A stretch of 64,000 bases of DNA, from positions 51,163,750 through 51,227,749 of the forward strand of contig OW388296.1 in NCBI GenBank assembly GCA_936450465.1. Direction: 5' to 3'. The translations under genes and the position numbers were made by a program. A model generated the notes under the pieces. That model made no database searches. It was not told the DNA's origin and worked only from the letters and a program-made list of their open reading frames with translations. This DNA comes from Gibbula magus. Its lineage: Eukaryota > Mollusca > Gastropoda > Trochida > Trochidae. This document shows positions 13,817-27,500 of the stretch, in pieces; the first letter of the stretch is position 1, and each line of letters begins with the position of its first letter.

Positions 13817-14231
13817 ACCAATGCCATAAGTCCATCGGTACGGCTCGATGAGCTAAAAGGAAATGGTATTTTGCCGATTTTCCTAACTATGCTTTAAACT
13901 AAAAACCTAGGATTCCAGTTTGTTTGGTACTAAGCGCCGTCACCTGCATTAATTTACTTTAATCACAAGACTGCTCTACAAATTCTTTGAAAATCCAATG
14001 TATAGTTTACGATGATGTTTCCTTGACTACCTGGAATTTGACACAGATTTGACTTTTCTTAGAATTTCGATCAGTACATAACTTGTTCTAATTTTTTTTC
14101 ATTTCACTTAGACTTAAAAACAAATGAAAGGCGCAGTATCTATTTATTTTCTGTCACTGCTGCGTATGAAAACCAGTCAATAAAGCTTCGAATCCTTCGT
14201 CGTGTCGTCGCCCAAAACTGCTTGCCCTATG

Positions 14232-14283
<52 letters not shown>

Positions 14284-17250
14284 ATGTCATATTATAGAGT
14301 CATGAGACTCCTACCAATACGTCTTTACATCAGTAAGGTACCAGGAATGACCCTGTTCATCACTATTTGATCAATAGTTTAGCGGTTGAAATTCAGCTGC
14401 ATCCCGAAAGTTTGTTCACCTTACTGTGTATTGAAGGGGGCTCTTTGCAATTGTTTCCGACCATCCTCGGTTGTCAGATTCAGATAGACCTTGTAGCCAC
14501 ATAGCATTGTAGCCTTAGTGTACACTTTCAGGAACAGTGTTCGTCTTGCACATTAGAAACTTAATAACTGCCTAGAATATGAAAGTAAAATCATTGTATT
14601 ATAATTGTGAAATATAGTATTTGTTTTATGATATAGAGATATATTAAGGTTTCTTTTGACAATTGACAATTTATCAAGGTTTTTTTTCAAATTATTATAT
14701 TGATATAAATATTTGTTTGACAGAAAACAATAAATATTGTAAAATTTCAATTTTAGGTAAAAAGCTAATTAACAATAAAAGTGCATTTTCCTGTAACCAT
14801 AACCCTTTTATTAAAATAATAATTATGAAGTATGTTTATGGTTTTATTATGATCGTGTGAAATGATAGTGAAACATCTAATTTGTTTGTGCACCCCCACC
14901 TACAAATGTACATGTACATTGAGAGCTCATATTTAATAAACGAGCACAATGACCCCTATTTTTCTATAACCGAAATGGATTTAGCATGTGTCTTTCATTT
15001 AAATAGTGAAATATTAGCAATTTCTTGAGATTTTTTAAAATGGACCACCAAAAGTGCAAATATCTTGTTATTTGGAATGTCTTTGAAACGGAAACTAGAC
15101 CGATCAATTTACATTTTCGGTTAATAAGAAAACAGATAAAAGTTACATAATTCAATATAATTTTATTCCTCATTGTAAAAAGGTTACAGTTTGGGCAGCT
15201 CTTTTAAGTGACCAGTGGTCAATCTTTACTGAACCTCCGTTTTTATCAAAACGGTCAATCATGCATAATGTAATTCTTCTTGTACTCATTCAATATATTT
15301 CATGAATTTGTTTCCATTTAATCTATTTCTTTCAAATTCATCAACCATAATATTGTCATAACAGCTTTCCCTGAAATGGAAATGCAATGTATAAAATTAA
15401 ATAATGGAAGCTGATAAACCATTAGCTACAATGCAATATCACTTCTTACAATCCAAACATCATTTCGTTTTTTGCACGGTTCCCTTGTTTGGATTGTTCA
15501 ATCTATTAGAACTCTAAAGTCGTAAGCGTCAATTAAGTAATCTGTCACTTTAAGCACATAATGTTGACAGGCAATTCCGAAAAGAAACAAAAATATAATC
15601 AGTTACCATCATCATTGATATAAAATTGTTATAATGTTTTAATGAGTTTTCAAATGTAAACAAAACATCAATATATCATTGAAAAAGGTTGGATTTTTAT
15701 TATGAGATTTGAATACCAAACTCATCTTTCGATGAAGAAATTTGGATGAAAGTAAATTCTAAAGTACTGGTAATATATTCAACACAATAAAATTATCAAA
15801 ACCGCGCAGTTAAATCAAACTGAATAGAAGAGAAGCCAACTAAACGTTTTCCGGAAACATTATTTTTTCTTGTTTTGGAGCATGCCTTTAATTAATCTTC
15901 GTTTTTAATTTCATGAAGTATGCGAGATGGAAGATTAAATATGCCTTTTCGTTTGATTTACGACTTCTTTCAGCAAAGATGAGTCAACGAAATAAAATCC
16001 CAGAGAAACAAATTTGCAGACAGCACATTTTAGACGTTTTTTAATTTGAATTCATATGCCGAACCTCGTGTCCAAAGCCATTTTGAAAACAGGGATGTCA
16101 ACACCCCATATGCGTTTATACAGAAGTAAAATTTAAAGTAATAAACTCTGATGAATGATTTGTGAATATTCCTTTACGAAATAGATGCTTATGACTGAGA
16201 TTGAAAATAAATGTTATCCCACAACGCTATTTTGACTCTGTTAAAATGTAGATAGGGTTTCTGTTGTTCGTCAGTTTAATAAGCAAACAGTTTAGGATGC
16301 TTCTACCTGTATCCAACTGATTAGCTACGATTGCATCCAACTGATTAGCTATGAGTAAAATGTTTCGTAGGTGTGATTGATTCCAGTAAACAACAAACCC
16401 GTCTGTCAGCCGTACACAGTAAACAGTTAGATTGTGGTCTTAGCTAACTTTGCTCATCAGTCGATACTCCTTGCTTTAATCTTAACCTTATGATGGATGT
16501 GAGCTAGGGAATGAGTAGAATCGATTTTTGCAATTATCTTTAAGACTAAGGTTATTACACGAAATTTCACGCTTCTAATGCCGCCCTGATCAATTACTCA
16601 CACACTCAATTTAAACTTTTCACATCGTTGCCTTTGGTTGAAGCTGGGCAGGTCAAGACCAAACGACCGATGTCACAGGAATTGATATTGTTTAAAAAAG
16701 TTTATGAAGATTTTTTCCTCTCAAATCAAAATTAGTGAAGACACTGGAAGCTGCTAATAATTAATTGCAAACTATTCAGACATGTTTGGGGCATGGGTAC
16801 CTTATTTGACTGGTTTGTGAGGACGACAAAATACCAGTGTTTGAAACTGATATAGTCAAAAACTATTTAAACATTATCATAATTATTATTTAATATTAAT
16901 AAGTAGCCCCGACACAACCGCCTTGTCTCTTTGAAAGAATACTAGCAATGACTGTTACTGAATGCATCTTAGTGTGCGATTGCGTTTACAAAATTGCAAA
17001 GGAAATGTATTCTGAAAATGCTTTTTTAAATAAACTTTATTAACTTTCTAACAGAGGATTTCATCACTTAATGTTGGTTTAAACTCACATTCTATAAGCA
17101 ATTCAATATATATATATAGCTTTATTCTGGAATCTGTGGCGAAACTATTTGGGAATTACCTCCCTTTAGTGTTGTCTGAATATTGTTTCTGAATGTGATG
17201 TTGACTGTGTGGCAGGGTGAGATGAAATAGTTCCTACTTGCTTCCGCAAG
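13817..17250. other. AT-rich stretch, no gene seen
   Basis: There are no supported genes. Short frames on both strands (around 14553-14860 and 14964-15173) are low-complexity AT-rich sequence without domains. The only structured item is the TA microsatellite at 14237-14281. Confidence 0.6.
14237..14281. repeat. TA microsatellite
   Basis: About 22 uninterrupted TA dinucleotides. Confidence 0.95.
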
Positions 17251-17255
17251 TGGAA

Positions 17256-17490
17256 TATGTCTTTAGCTCAACTGGTAGAGCGCAGGACTCTCACCCGGGT
17301 TTGATTCCCACTTGAGGTGATCTTACACTCACGTCTGTTACATTTTGCGCCCAACGTGGGGCCGGAGCAACTCCCCAGTGCTCACTACACCCTGAGTACG
17401 TCGGACTGAGGTGCTTGCTAACTCGAAAAGCTTTACTCGAGGACGAGTCATTTTGTGGAGGGGGTGTATGTGTAACATCTTGTACATTGT
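17256..17490 (+). mobile_element. Miniature LTR retroelement remnant (TRIM-like) with tRNA-like LTR
   Basis: In order: a tRNA-like segment with A box (TAGCTCAACTGGTAGAGCG, 17265-17283) and B box (GGTTTGATTCC, about 17298-17308); an LTR-type end TGTTACA (17336-17342); two bases; then 17345-17362, which matches 17 of 18 bases of the standard lysine-tRNA primer-binding site (TGGCGCCCAACGTGGGGC). About 90 bp later comes a purine-rich tract (17455-17464), and at 17471 TGTAACA, the exact inverse of TGTTACA. This is the layout 5' LTR end, PBS, tiny interior, PPT, 3' LTR start. I cannot find the outer LTR ends, so the copy is truncated on both sides. No gag or pol is present. Confidence 0.55.
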
Positions 17491-17539
17491 ATAGCTTTGG
17501 TGAATGTACAGGAATGACAATGACTAAATGCAAAACTTT

Positions 17540-18840
17540 TATTAGAACTTTGGATAGATGATTGCATAATTACAGACTTGATTGTTTTCATTAGGTAGTG
17601 TTAAGTATGTGTTTACTAAACAATTATCAGGATTCAAATATATTGATTTTATTCTAAAGCATTGTTTTTAACTACATTATTCAAGAAGCATTTGTTTCTT
17701 GTTTTGTTTCGATAATGTGCATGCATTTACACATTTAGAATTAAAATTAGGGAATACATTCAACGTTATTCGAAAGCAAATGTAAGTGCACAGTTGTTGT
17801 CGATGACTATGGTGTAATACAGGCAGAGGACGCGTATTAATAATTGTGATTAAATACAGGTCATTAGCTTCTCAAATCAATATGATCCTCCTCTGAAATT
17901 AACGTGATCCAACCACAAGTTTACTTTCGCATGTATTTCTGTGCTTTTGTTTATATACAGTCAATTTATAGTTTGCAATCGGATATTTTTGCAGCAATAT
18001 TTTTTTAAATCTAAGTTCAATCTTGAAAATATTGTAGATGACTAAATGAATATCAAGTACTGATAAAACCACGTCACTTGATCTATTGAAACTATTGAGA
18101 GGCGGATCCCCGTCCCCCTTTTGAAACCTCTTTGATCCCCGTAAAACTTTTCCACTAAAACATTTTAAATGTTTGTTATTGTGTACTGGTAGAGCATTAA
18201 TGGTCCGTGTATATAGATCAGCATCTGGTCGTCCACCTGTCACTGAAATACTACCTACACTTCTACTCTATCGTTAACGTCTTAAGGTCTTCTTAATATG
18301 TTGTCCAGATGGTCACTGGTCGCGCTCAAGAGATATCATGTCACTTAGTTCTGCTTCCAAATTCCGATTTTATTTATGGAAATCCTCTGCCTCGTATTAT
18401 TAATTTAGCCAAATGAGATCCACACATAAAAGTATGGTCGGTTTTTCCTGCATTCGTGACGTTGAAAGGATGATATCTAGTAGGTACTGACAATGGTGAA
18501 GACGTCTCTTGACAGTCATAAAGCACTCTAGTACGGATGATTATAAACTTGCACGTTTATGATAATATGTCAAAAAATATTTCATTGAACATTATATTTT
18601 GTTAATATTCTTTTTCCGAATTAGTGTTTATCAAGTTGTTGACAGGGGACCCATAATTCTATAATTAAAAGCGTGTGGGGCTATTGATTGCAATGTGACT
18701 CATTGAATCCTCAGAGCATTCATGGAAAGACTTTCGATGACAATAGTACTGTGGACGACATTTCATGTATGCTCCATGGTATAAATCGACAAAATAAGGT
18801 TTGACAGAGACTGTTGAAAGTTCCTGTCTACGTTCATCTT
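17540..18840. other. Stretch without recognised features
   Basis: The minus-strand frame 17899-18243 has no recognisable domain or codon signal. No repeats or RNA genes are seen. Confidence 0.5.
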
Positions 18841-18842
18841 AC

Positions 18843-18935
18843 TACCTTTCAGCTGGAGAGACTACTTTACTTCTCCGCCTCCCTGTGGGAAGCCCTGCAA
18901 CAAGTTTAGGTCTTCTGCGTGGCTATGAACACATT
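18843..18935 (+). repeat. Partial extra copy of a copy-B segment
   Basis: This resembles 19232-19315 (shared GACTACTTTACTTC, CCTGTGGGAAGCC, GGTCTTCT and GGCTATGAACAC-like tracts) and lies immediately left of the duplication boundary. It looks like the tail of an older, more diverged tandem unit upstream of copy B. Confidence 0.5.
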
Positions 18936-18942
18936 AATATCC

Positions 18943-21900
18943 ACATAAAGACCTAACCACCATGAGAATGCCATTGGACATCGAGAAAACATGTTTGACG
19001 TCTTCCACACTGATGCCAGTCCTGGACTCATCCTGTCAAAGTGAGTTCCGTTGCTCTCATCTTTATATCAGGGAGATGAAAGTCTCCTTACCTACATGGA
19101 TTGGACCCGCCTATCATTTGACATTGATGTACTGTAAGTAAAATTATATAAATACAGATTTTTAACATAGACATATGGATTTTCGACGTGCGACACATCC
19201 GATTTGACTATGGTCAGCTGGCATCACATCACAAAAGTTAACAGACTACTTTACTTCCCTACCTGCCTGTGGGAAGCCTCTCAACAAGCTACGGTCTTCT
19301 AAGTGGCTGTGAACACTGTGTATCTATATACGGACCTACCCGGGGACAATTCAAAATCGAACACTCATGCATTTAGAGAATAACCAACGAGGTACAAGTG
19401 ATTACGGGAAATATGCAAGAGTTGAAATTATGTTCCTTGGCGAGCGACTGAACATCATTTCGACGAGTTCCCGTAATCACTGGTACGGAGTTATTCTATA
19501 CATTAACCATTACATTCAATAAAAATACACATATACGAACGACAAACGTTTCTTTTTTGAGACAGTAGTAAGTGACATTGATAAGATGAAGTTTGTATTC
19601 ATGAGCGTGTTACACCGAACATCTTCCGTGGTCAAACACTATAAAAAATAGTTCTTTAATAAAACTACGAGAGATTTATATTGATAGTCTGTTTTGATAA
19701 CCCAATACATAGTTTGCATATATGGCGCACCTTTACATTATAAATACATGCCCGATATAACTCAAATTATTTTGATTAATACATCATTATGCCTTACTGC
19801 AGTACCCTTAGTATGTATAACTGACGTGTGCTGAACTGAACAACTTAGCGTTGAACCGAACATTTGAAAAACCTGTAAATTTTTAAAACGACAATGGTTT
19901 AAAATATTAATGCCAACAAGAAGAATATACAACGAATGCATAGAATCAAATTTGTATGCCAACCAATCTGAAGTTTGACCAACATTTCGTCTCAGGAATG
20001 TGGATTTAGTTCACGTCAAGTCGGTCGTAGGTTCACAACAAAGAACAATAACTCTAATTGGACGTTTACTGATGGTGAAGTCGGAGATGAAGTAAACGAC
20101 TACAAAAACGAAAAATTGGACCAAGGAATTATGTATCTATGAAAAAGTTTATCGTAATGGATGCCAAATGTCGATACACTGTGTGCAAAGGGACGTCCTG
20201 GTTACGGATTCTTCCAATTGTGGTGTGATGTGCACAGCGAGAATAGTGCATAGATTGCTCATTATTTTCTGATGTTGTCTCTCATTGATGAATAGATATA
20301 TCTGATTATTCATGCATTGAACAGTCTCGTGTCCGGAACTGTTCATAGTTTTACTCGGCTGGCAGCCATGTTTGTTTACAAACAAAGATGATCAACGCAA
20401 AGCCGTTGAAACTTTAAAACATAGACTTATCATCAATAACTTGTATATTAAAGTAATAGTGACAATATAGATACATACACTTATTATTATTTCGTATATA
20501 GAACATATAATAAACTAAATATTTGTATATTCTTGGTCTGTTTATTTTTCAAATCGAGCCAGTGTGTGAGTGTGAGTTCGGCACGTTCTCTTTGTGAATG
20601 AAGTAAGAAAGAAGTACCGTCAACCAATCGTCGTGTCATTCTCTGGCTACTGACCAATCAGCGTTAAGAATCACTAAAGATCACATGTGCGAATATCACC
20701 AAAACAATCACCTGTGTATCTTAACCCATATGGGTAATATAAAAGATAATTGCCTTTGGAGAAAAGATATTTTACTTCTTCCCCGTTTACGCTAGTCCTG
20801 GACTCATCCTGCTACATGACAGGGTGAGATGAAAGTCCCCTATCGTTTGACGTGTTCTGTAACCAGATTCTACATGCGTAAATATGGAGTTTAGACGTGT
20901 CGGATTGATTTGTTCTCAGCCAAGGGATGTCAAGAGACAACGAAACTGGATACATCGTGTTAGACGGAAGTAAAAGTATCTCGATCTCATGATTTTCTAG
21001 ATCTGCAACACGAGTATGCCAAAATAAGTGCTACATTAGGTCATAAACTAGGGGAAGGTGACTGTAACAGTGCTACAGAGTCCGTCAGAGATTGTACGGC
21101 TGCTTCAAGGACTCTTACATAAGGAGACTCTATGTAACATAACCCATACCGAGATCACTCAGAAGTACAATTGGCAATTTCAGAAGCTGATTCGGACCAG
21201 TTACGATTGAGACGGTCGATATTCAAGTAGCAACACACCAATTGATAGAAGAACATGTGGTCTGTATGCTTTGGAAGCTGAATGCCATGTTCTACGATGG
21301 CCCCGATACACGACACTGAATTTCAGCAAGTATTATCAATGGTTTAACAGTGCGAGGTGATACCATATGAAATACCATCCTTCGTCTGGTTATATTATAT
21401 CAGGATCTTATCATCGACACCTGTAAGTTTCAACTTTAAAGGAGACAATATACCCTTTTCAAGACATTCAACACATCTAATTCAACATTGCTTTATTTCA
21501 AAGTAGGTAAAATCCTGGTAGAATCAGGCTAGCTCATTATGATTACACGAAAGGTACAAAATCATCATGCATATAACTCACGAATGAATTTTGTAATTGA
21601 CCAGAAGTTGCATCTAACAATGGGTTTATCCATTGATCTACAGTACATAGTAACGCTATTACATCGATTGAACCACTATTGATTCATTCGTAAGCGTTCT
21701 AAGCCTATAGTTTGTGGTCATAAATATTGCATCTAAAGTATTTAGGTCAAATAAATTGTAGAAGGATAAACTTATAAATTCAAAAAAATCGATATTTAAG
21801 GAATATGTTCTCCGCTGATTGGATTAAACAAGATTATGTGACCGGTTTACATTCTCATAAACACGAAATTGAGAGATGAAAAGGGTAATCTTCATAACCT

Positions 21901-22705
21901 GAAGTTTATACAAAATAACCTTCGGTACTACTTTATTACTGTATAAATGGGCAGTTACCACATGTTGTTTCTTATGTTTATGTTTAAAGAAAATCAAACG
22001 AGAATTATATTTGTAGTTTTGGTTAAATGTTAGAACGTTAGAACGATGAAATAAATACTTTAATTACATTTCCTGTGGACTACACATTTTGCACATAGCG
22101 ATACCTAAATGATGTTGTACTATAGTCAAGACTGGCTTAAAAAGCTTTGACAATTAAGTTAATTTTCCGGCATTTATACCAGTTTAGCTTGCATTGTTCA
22201 AACCATGTATAAGTCAGTGAACAAGCACATTATGAAATCTATTTCTTAAATAAACATCTGGTACTATATGAGCTTCCTCGTATGCGGCTGATAACGTCAA
22301 CAATTAACATATAGAACCGATTTGTTATTCATTGACTATAAAGACACAAATCATTGATCAATAGGAAGACACACTAGCAGTTGCACCCCCATGCGAGTGG
22401 ATGATACCGTCAGACATGAACACACATACTTACAGAGCTCCATCAATCACTTGAGCAAACAACTGTTCACACAAAAATATTCTACACGACTAGGCAGCTT
22501 TAGAGGTTGCTAAGAACAGGCAGGAGTTACAGTATGTGTTAATTCTTTGTAAGGGTTAGTATGTACATGTTCATGGTTCTGTGCGAAAGGGAAAAGTTTG
22601 CATTTAGTATTTACGGAACCACAGAAAGTGAACCTTTTGATAAGAAAAGAATACTTTCATATTGGTCTAAACTATCATGTATACACCCAGGCAACACAAT
22701 TACGT
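18943..22705 (+). repeat. Segmental duplication copy B, block 1
   Basis: Counterpart of 2234-6450; see that entry for boundaries. Frames present here (19762-19962 minus, 20149-20385 minus) are not maintained in copy A. The internal direct repeat is preserved (19010-19215 against 20790-20915), so it predates the duplication. Confidence 0.85.
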
Positions 22706-22734
22706 TGAATAGTTTATGCCTAACTATATTTACC

Positions 22735-23833
22735 ACAAGAATTGGCATATCGACAACGCCAAGTCACCGTGTTCGTAGGACCATGACGGGGAGAGTTCTG
22801 CGGATATTCTTGGAGTTGCTGGTCCCTCTAATTATAACGTCCATGCTTTAATGTAATATACATACATTTGTACCAACATGGTTCAACATATGCAGTTGAT
22901 AAAACGTAACACCTATTGACTATTTATATTGATAACATTTATCTCAATCAGACTCTGTTATTATAGTTTGTGATGTAAATGCCAGAACATCGTACCTTGA
23001 TTAATGTGTGATAGACACATTTATTATGGATGAATTCGATGTGGTTGCAAATTAATTGAATTGTTCAGTGAGTTCTGAATTGTGTTTGATAATCTACATT
23101 TCCCCAACCTAAGATACTGGATAAGTAAAAGAAAAGGATAATATTTATAGAAAAAATCTTACTGATCTTTCCAAGGAATTAAATCCGTTTATCACCAGCG
23201 AAAGATTAAGAAAGTGCAAATATTTATTGGGAAACATGTGTAATTATAAAAGTGCGACTGACTATGTTATTTCATAATATTCTAGCGACAAATTGTCTAC
23301 CAAATAATCCTCAACGATATCAAGTTATTTACGGCAAGTTATGTAGTTCTTGTACATGGCCACATGGTGATCTAAGATCCATATGATGATAAATGTAGTA
23401 AATAATATCGTATTGCCGTGATCAATGATGTATTTTTTTATTATCGAATATTGTTCCGAGAAAAGTATCATTATAATGGGTTAAATACTTTATTTCATAC
23501 CACAATGTACAGTCATGTAGTTAAACACGTCCACCTAGTCTTGGCATGATATCACTAAATATGATCTATTTAAAATCTGCCATATTTATATCTGCAATAT
23601 CAGCAAAATCAGCCAAGGGCGCGTAATTTGAGTACAGATTCTTCTGATAAGGTTTCCCATGGGTGATGTAGTGGAGAGTAACGCACAATATATAAAACCA
23701 TGGGTAACCGAGGATGTATGAACCTTCAAACTCACAAAATTACGAAAGTGTCAAGTTCAATAAAATTGCACACTTCAATCTCCAAAGTAAGTCTTTAGGC
23801 CTAAAAAAAATAATGATGATAATGATAAACAAG
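22735..23833 (-). repeat. Segmental duplication copy B, inverted block 2
   Basis: Reverse complement of the ends of copy A 6455-8195. The left junction follows the shared ACACCCAGG of block 1. The right junction lies after AATAATGATGATAATGATAA, the inverse of the sequence found at 6460 in copy A. The middle holds one 100-bp arm (23617-23716) of the inverted-repeat element seen complete at 27690-28080. Confidence 0.75.
23617..23716. repeat. Solo arm of the long-TIR element
   Basis: It closely matches the right arm of the element at 27981-28080 (shared CCCATGGGTGAT and CCATGGGTAACCGAGGATG). It replaces about 790 bp of copy A at the corresponding place. A single arm without a partner suggests recombination between arms, or a deletion at the time of the inversion. 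Confidence 0.7.
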
Positions 23834-24067
23834 CGTTAATGGTGTCAAGCTTATGTAACACAATTTTGTTTTGTATCGATAGTCTACAAACGTCTTGAAA
23901 TGTCGACACTTTGTATATTTTACAAACATAAATATATTTTTTCAAATATTTAATGAAATGACTATATTTAATAATAAGTGGGAATCATTCTTCCCAACAT
24001 TCAAGAAATAATAGTTTGTATGCATGTCACTTTCATTTAACCTTGATTGAACATGTATAATTTGTTA

Positions 24068-26063
24068 TACTGTATACTTCAATGTATCAGATTCATTTTT
24101 TTAAAATCACCAAAACAAATCTACCAGATAAAGTTGAATAAGTTCAATGAAACATCAAAATGAGCGCCGGAACGCTTTCAAGCAGCGAAATCGACACAAA
24201 TCACACGGCAAAAGCTGCGTCTTTGATATATTAACACATAAACACTCAGTTACGTTAAAGCCAAATATTTGTCTTTTTAAACCAGCCCTCAGTGTTCAGA
24301 TAAAGCCCATTCCTTTCCTCTGTGGGCAGATAAAGCCCACTCTCGTGCATCTGATTGATTCCTCCAAGACAAACATCTCCCCTCTCTGTCAGTCTTAAAG
24401 CTACAGCAAACAGCGCAGTAAGTTTGTATTCTGCTTAAAGATAGGGCAGACTTCGTGATCAACATATTTACTTATTTTACTGTTAGTAATTCTTAGTAGT
24501 TGAGCTGGTCAGAATAATTGTCATCATCAATAATGACTTAACGTGCATTACGATAAATATTATTCTGGTTTATATACCAATTTATCTAAATCATGTTAAT
24601 GTTATGGAACTGTTTAAATACATTATTTACACGTATTATCGTAGACGGGGGTGTCACTAAAAGAAACGATATGGTTCAAAAGCTTATTTGAGGTACACAA
24701 GAGATGGTTTTACATTACTACACTCAATAGTAGGCCATAGTGCTGGGACCAATTTGATATATTTCTTATCTTATTACGTCGAGTCATAAACGTTCCTTAT
24801 TGCCTACTGTGGAACATCAGTAGATTTGGTTAATATTCTCTGGTTAATTTGTCTTATGCGCGCGAAAACACTTGTTGCCTTCGAAATGCCCATGCCGGAT
24901 ATTTTTTAAATGAACCAATGTTGCGAAGCAAGGCATGATACATATATGCGTACAAGTATGACATGCTACACTCAATCAAACCAAAATCTGACACTTAATT
25001 ATATAACAATGCATGTTGGCAAGATCTGTCATTAAAAAACGGCAATAAATCAATGGTACCAAAGAAGTTGAACCTGCAATATCTCTAGATCTCCATTAAC
25101 ATGTCGAAATACAGAATAAACATACCTCAAACTTTATCTACAGTATTGATCAACACCGGAGTTAAATTTGAACACGACGCAGGACGTGTTCAAAAATACA
25201 ATAATCTCACTTTAATGCATTCGGAAACAGTCGGTGTTTTCCAATGCCTATTACAAGTAACGACATTCGAGATTTCAAAACTCTGAAAGAAGGCACACGT
25301 GAAATGCATAAAATTGATTGATTCAAGAGAGCGATTGACAATGTACTACGCGAAAGAATATAGTTCAATATTATATGTTACATAGAATGTTGATAAACAT
25401 ATTGTTTCAAGTCAGCGGTTTTATAATAAGTCTGATAAGCTATAATTTAGTAGATGATGTTACATTAGTCTCTGCCATTAATTCAAGTAAGATGCCCCTT
25501 CCAGTTCTTAATCAATGAAGCTAATGGCTCGTCACTACACATTACTCACATGTCAATACACAGAGACGTAGACAGCTTCGTTTAGCAAGGTACGAGATCT
25601 GTTGGACCGTCTGTTAACAGCGAATTGATTCCCGTCCTGTGACAATTGTAATCTGTCTTATCCTTTGACATACACGACGCAGTTTCCCATTTCTAAGCCT
25701 CTGTGTTCGTGCTGAAAGATGTGGTTTTATATTCATAATGTTCACTGAAAGATATATCAAGCAGATAGGTATAATATGTGTTATCATTAGATTGAGTTAA
25801 ACAAAGATTCCATTTCATTTACAATGTGAATAAGGCAATTATGAAGTTATGGACATGTATTCACTTGCCTACATTTATTAACATTGATATCAATATACTT
25901 TGTCAACTGAAATAGGAATCGACTCATCTAAATTCTTCGCTCATTTTGGATTATTTTGAACAGGAAATATAATTTCCCTAGTACCATTCCGAAATAATTC
26001 AGTAAAGTAGGGGTAGAGAGCGTGTTTTCCGTTTCAATAACAATATACATTATTCTTATTATT
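24068..26063 (+). repeat. Segmental duplication copy B, block 3
   Basis: Counterpart of copy A 10640-12720. The match is interrupted after 26063 by the Helentron-like insertion and resumes at 27501-27600. Confidence 0.85.
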
Positions 26064-27480
26064 AGGTCTTCCAGACGTGTTCTTATCGTGTGTGTTTTTG
26101 TTGTTTTTTTTAATTATTATTTGACCTTTTTTGTCCGAAGGATTCCTGCTTAACCGCTTGACTGATTTTCATGAAATTTTCAGAGATGATAGTCTGTGAC
26201 CTGCAATAGTGCACTACGAAGCCCGATTATGGATGTTCGACTTCTTTCGCGAGTTATCTACACTTGAAGTCAAAACTTCAAACCTCAATATCTCGTAAAC
26301 TAATCAAGATATTTGCACAAAACTTTCACCACTATGTGGGCAACAACATTCCTCAGGCATATAGTGGTTTTCGGCCGTTGTAATAGATTGTTTGCTATTT
26401 CGAAAAAACTGAATATTTTGTGAACTTTCGCAGTTTTGAGGGTACGCGTCTTTAAAAATCTTCTTCTTAATCACAGCAAGACATACAGGTATGTGTTATA
26501 GCTCATTTTAAATTTCGTCCTAAAACTAAAATTATCTGCCCTTGAAAATGGTCCTTTTTTAAATGTTCATTTTCGGCTCCTTGTTCAAAGTGACATTACT
26601 CTGCCTGGAATAAAGTTATGACATTGTTATTTATGGCAATCTCTTTATCATAACCAACTCAAAATTCCATAGCATATCATTATCATATAAAGGTTGATAG
26701 TTTCGGCACAATTTTGACATATTCCCAAAAAAGTAAAATTTTATGATTTTTAGACTTTTTGAATGGTTCTTTCTTTGTAGACTTGTTTGTCGTAAACCAC
26801 GAAAGATACAGTTTTGTTTAATACCTCAGTAAGAAGAAGAGATGCCATTTATCAAGTACAATAATTTACAATCATGTATCTGTCATGTTTTACATCTGAC
26901 AAGTCATAGAAGATTGACATTTTTTAAAAATCGCAATATTCAGCAATGTTCAAAGGATCATTTCTGCCTAACTAATTAAGATATTGAAATTCTATTGGCA
27001 TATTCGGATGCACAATTCGAAGAACAACAACGTATCTGTTGAAACGTTTCATCACAAAGTTGATAGTTAAGCTCCGAATATCGCAAACGTTGCCTAGGGG
27101 TCACAATTTTAGCATTTTTTAGTATTTTCTTGAATATTCAGAACAAAATAACGCATTTCTTATGTATACAATCTTAATGATGATTATGTCTACTGAAGTG
27201 GAAATTAAAGCACGATATTCTGTATGTTGCAACTTAGTATGAAAATATTAACCATTTTGTCTTAATCGTGAGAAAGGTCATGTAGGGGTCCATTAATAAG
27301 CAATTCTTCCATTGAGAGTCATTGTCTTTGCAGAATTTTTGTTAAAAAACTACTGAAGTTAGAGACATGTTTGATAGTTCATTTGAAAGCAGAGAAACTA
27401 ATGAATAACCGAGAGTGCAACATGGAGTTCAAGGTCAAGCAGAACTCTTGAAGACCTAAGTATTGCCTTGGCAATCCTAG
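26062..27480 (+). mobile_element. Helentron-like non-autonomous element (HINE-like)
   Basis: Copy A is the empty site: its sequence reads straight across from the equivalent of 26063 to 27501. The insert begins TTAGGTCTTC (26062-26071), and the inverse GAAGACCTAA lies at 27450-27459, not at the end. After that inner repeat comes a 6-bp-stem hairpin ATTGCCTTGGCAAT (27462-27475) and a terminal CCTAG. An inner inverted repeat followed by a terminal hairpin (asymmetric terminal repeats) is the signature of Helentron-type rolling-circle elements, which favour AT-rich TT targets. The flanks share TTATTCTTATTATT (26050-26063, 27487-27500). That could be a target duplication or simply target microsatellite. 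No Rep/helicase is encoded. Confidence 0.55.
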
Positions 27481-27500
27481 ATCTTATTATTCTTATTATT

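Noticed and set aside
24147..24398. Frame in copy B block 3
   Set aside because: The equivalent in copy A is shifted by an indel near the start codon, and no domain is seen.
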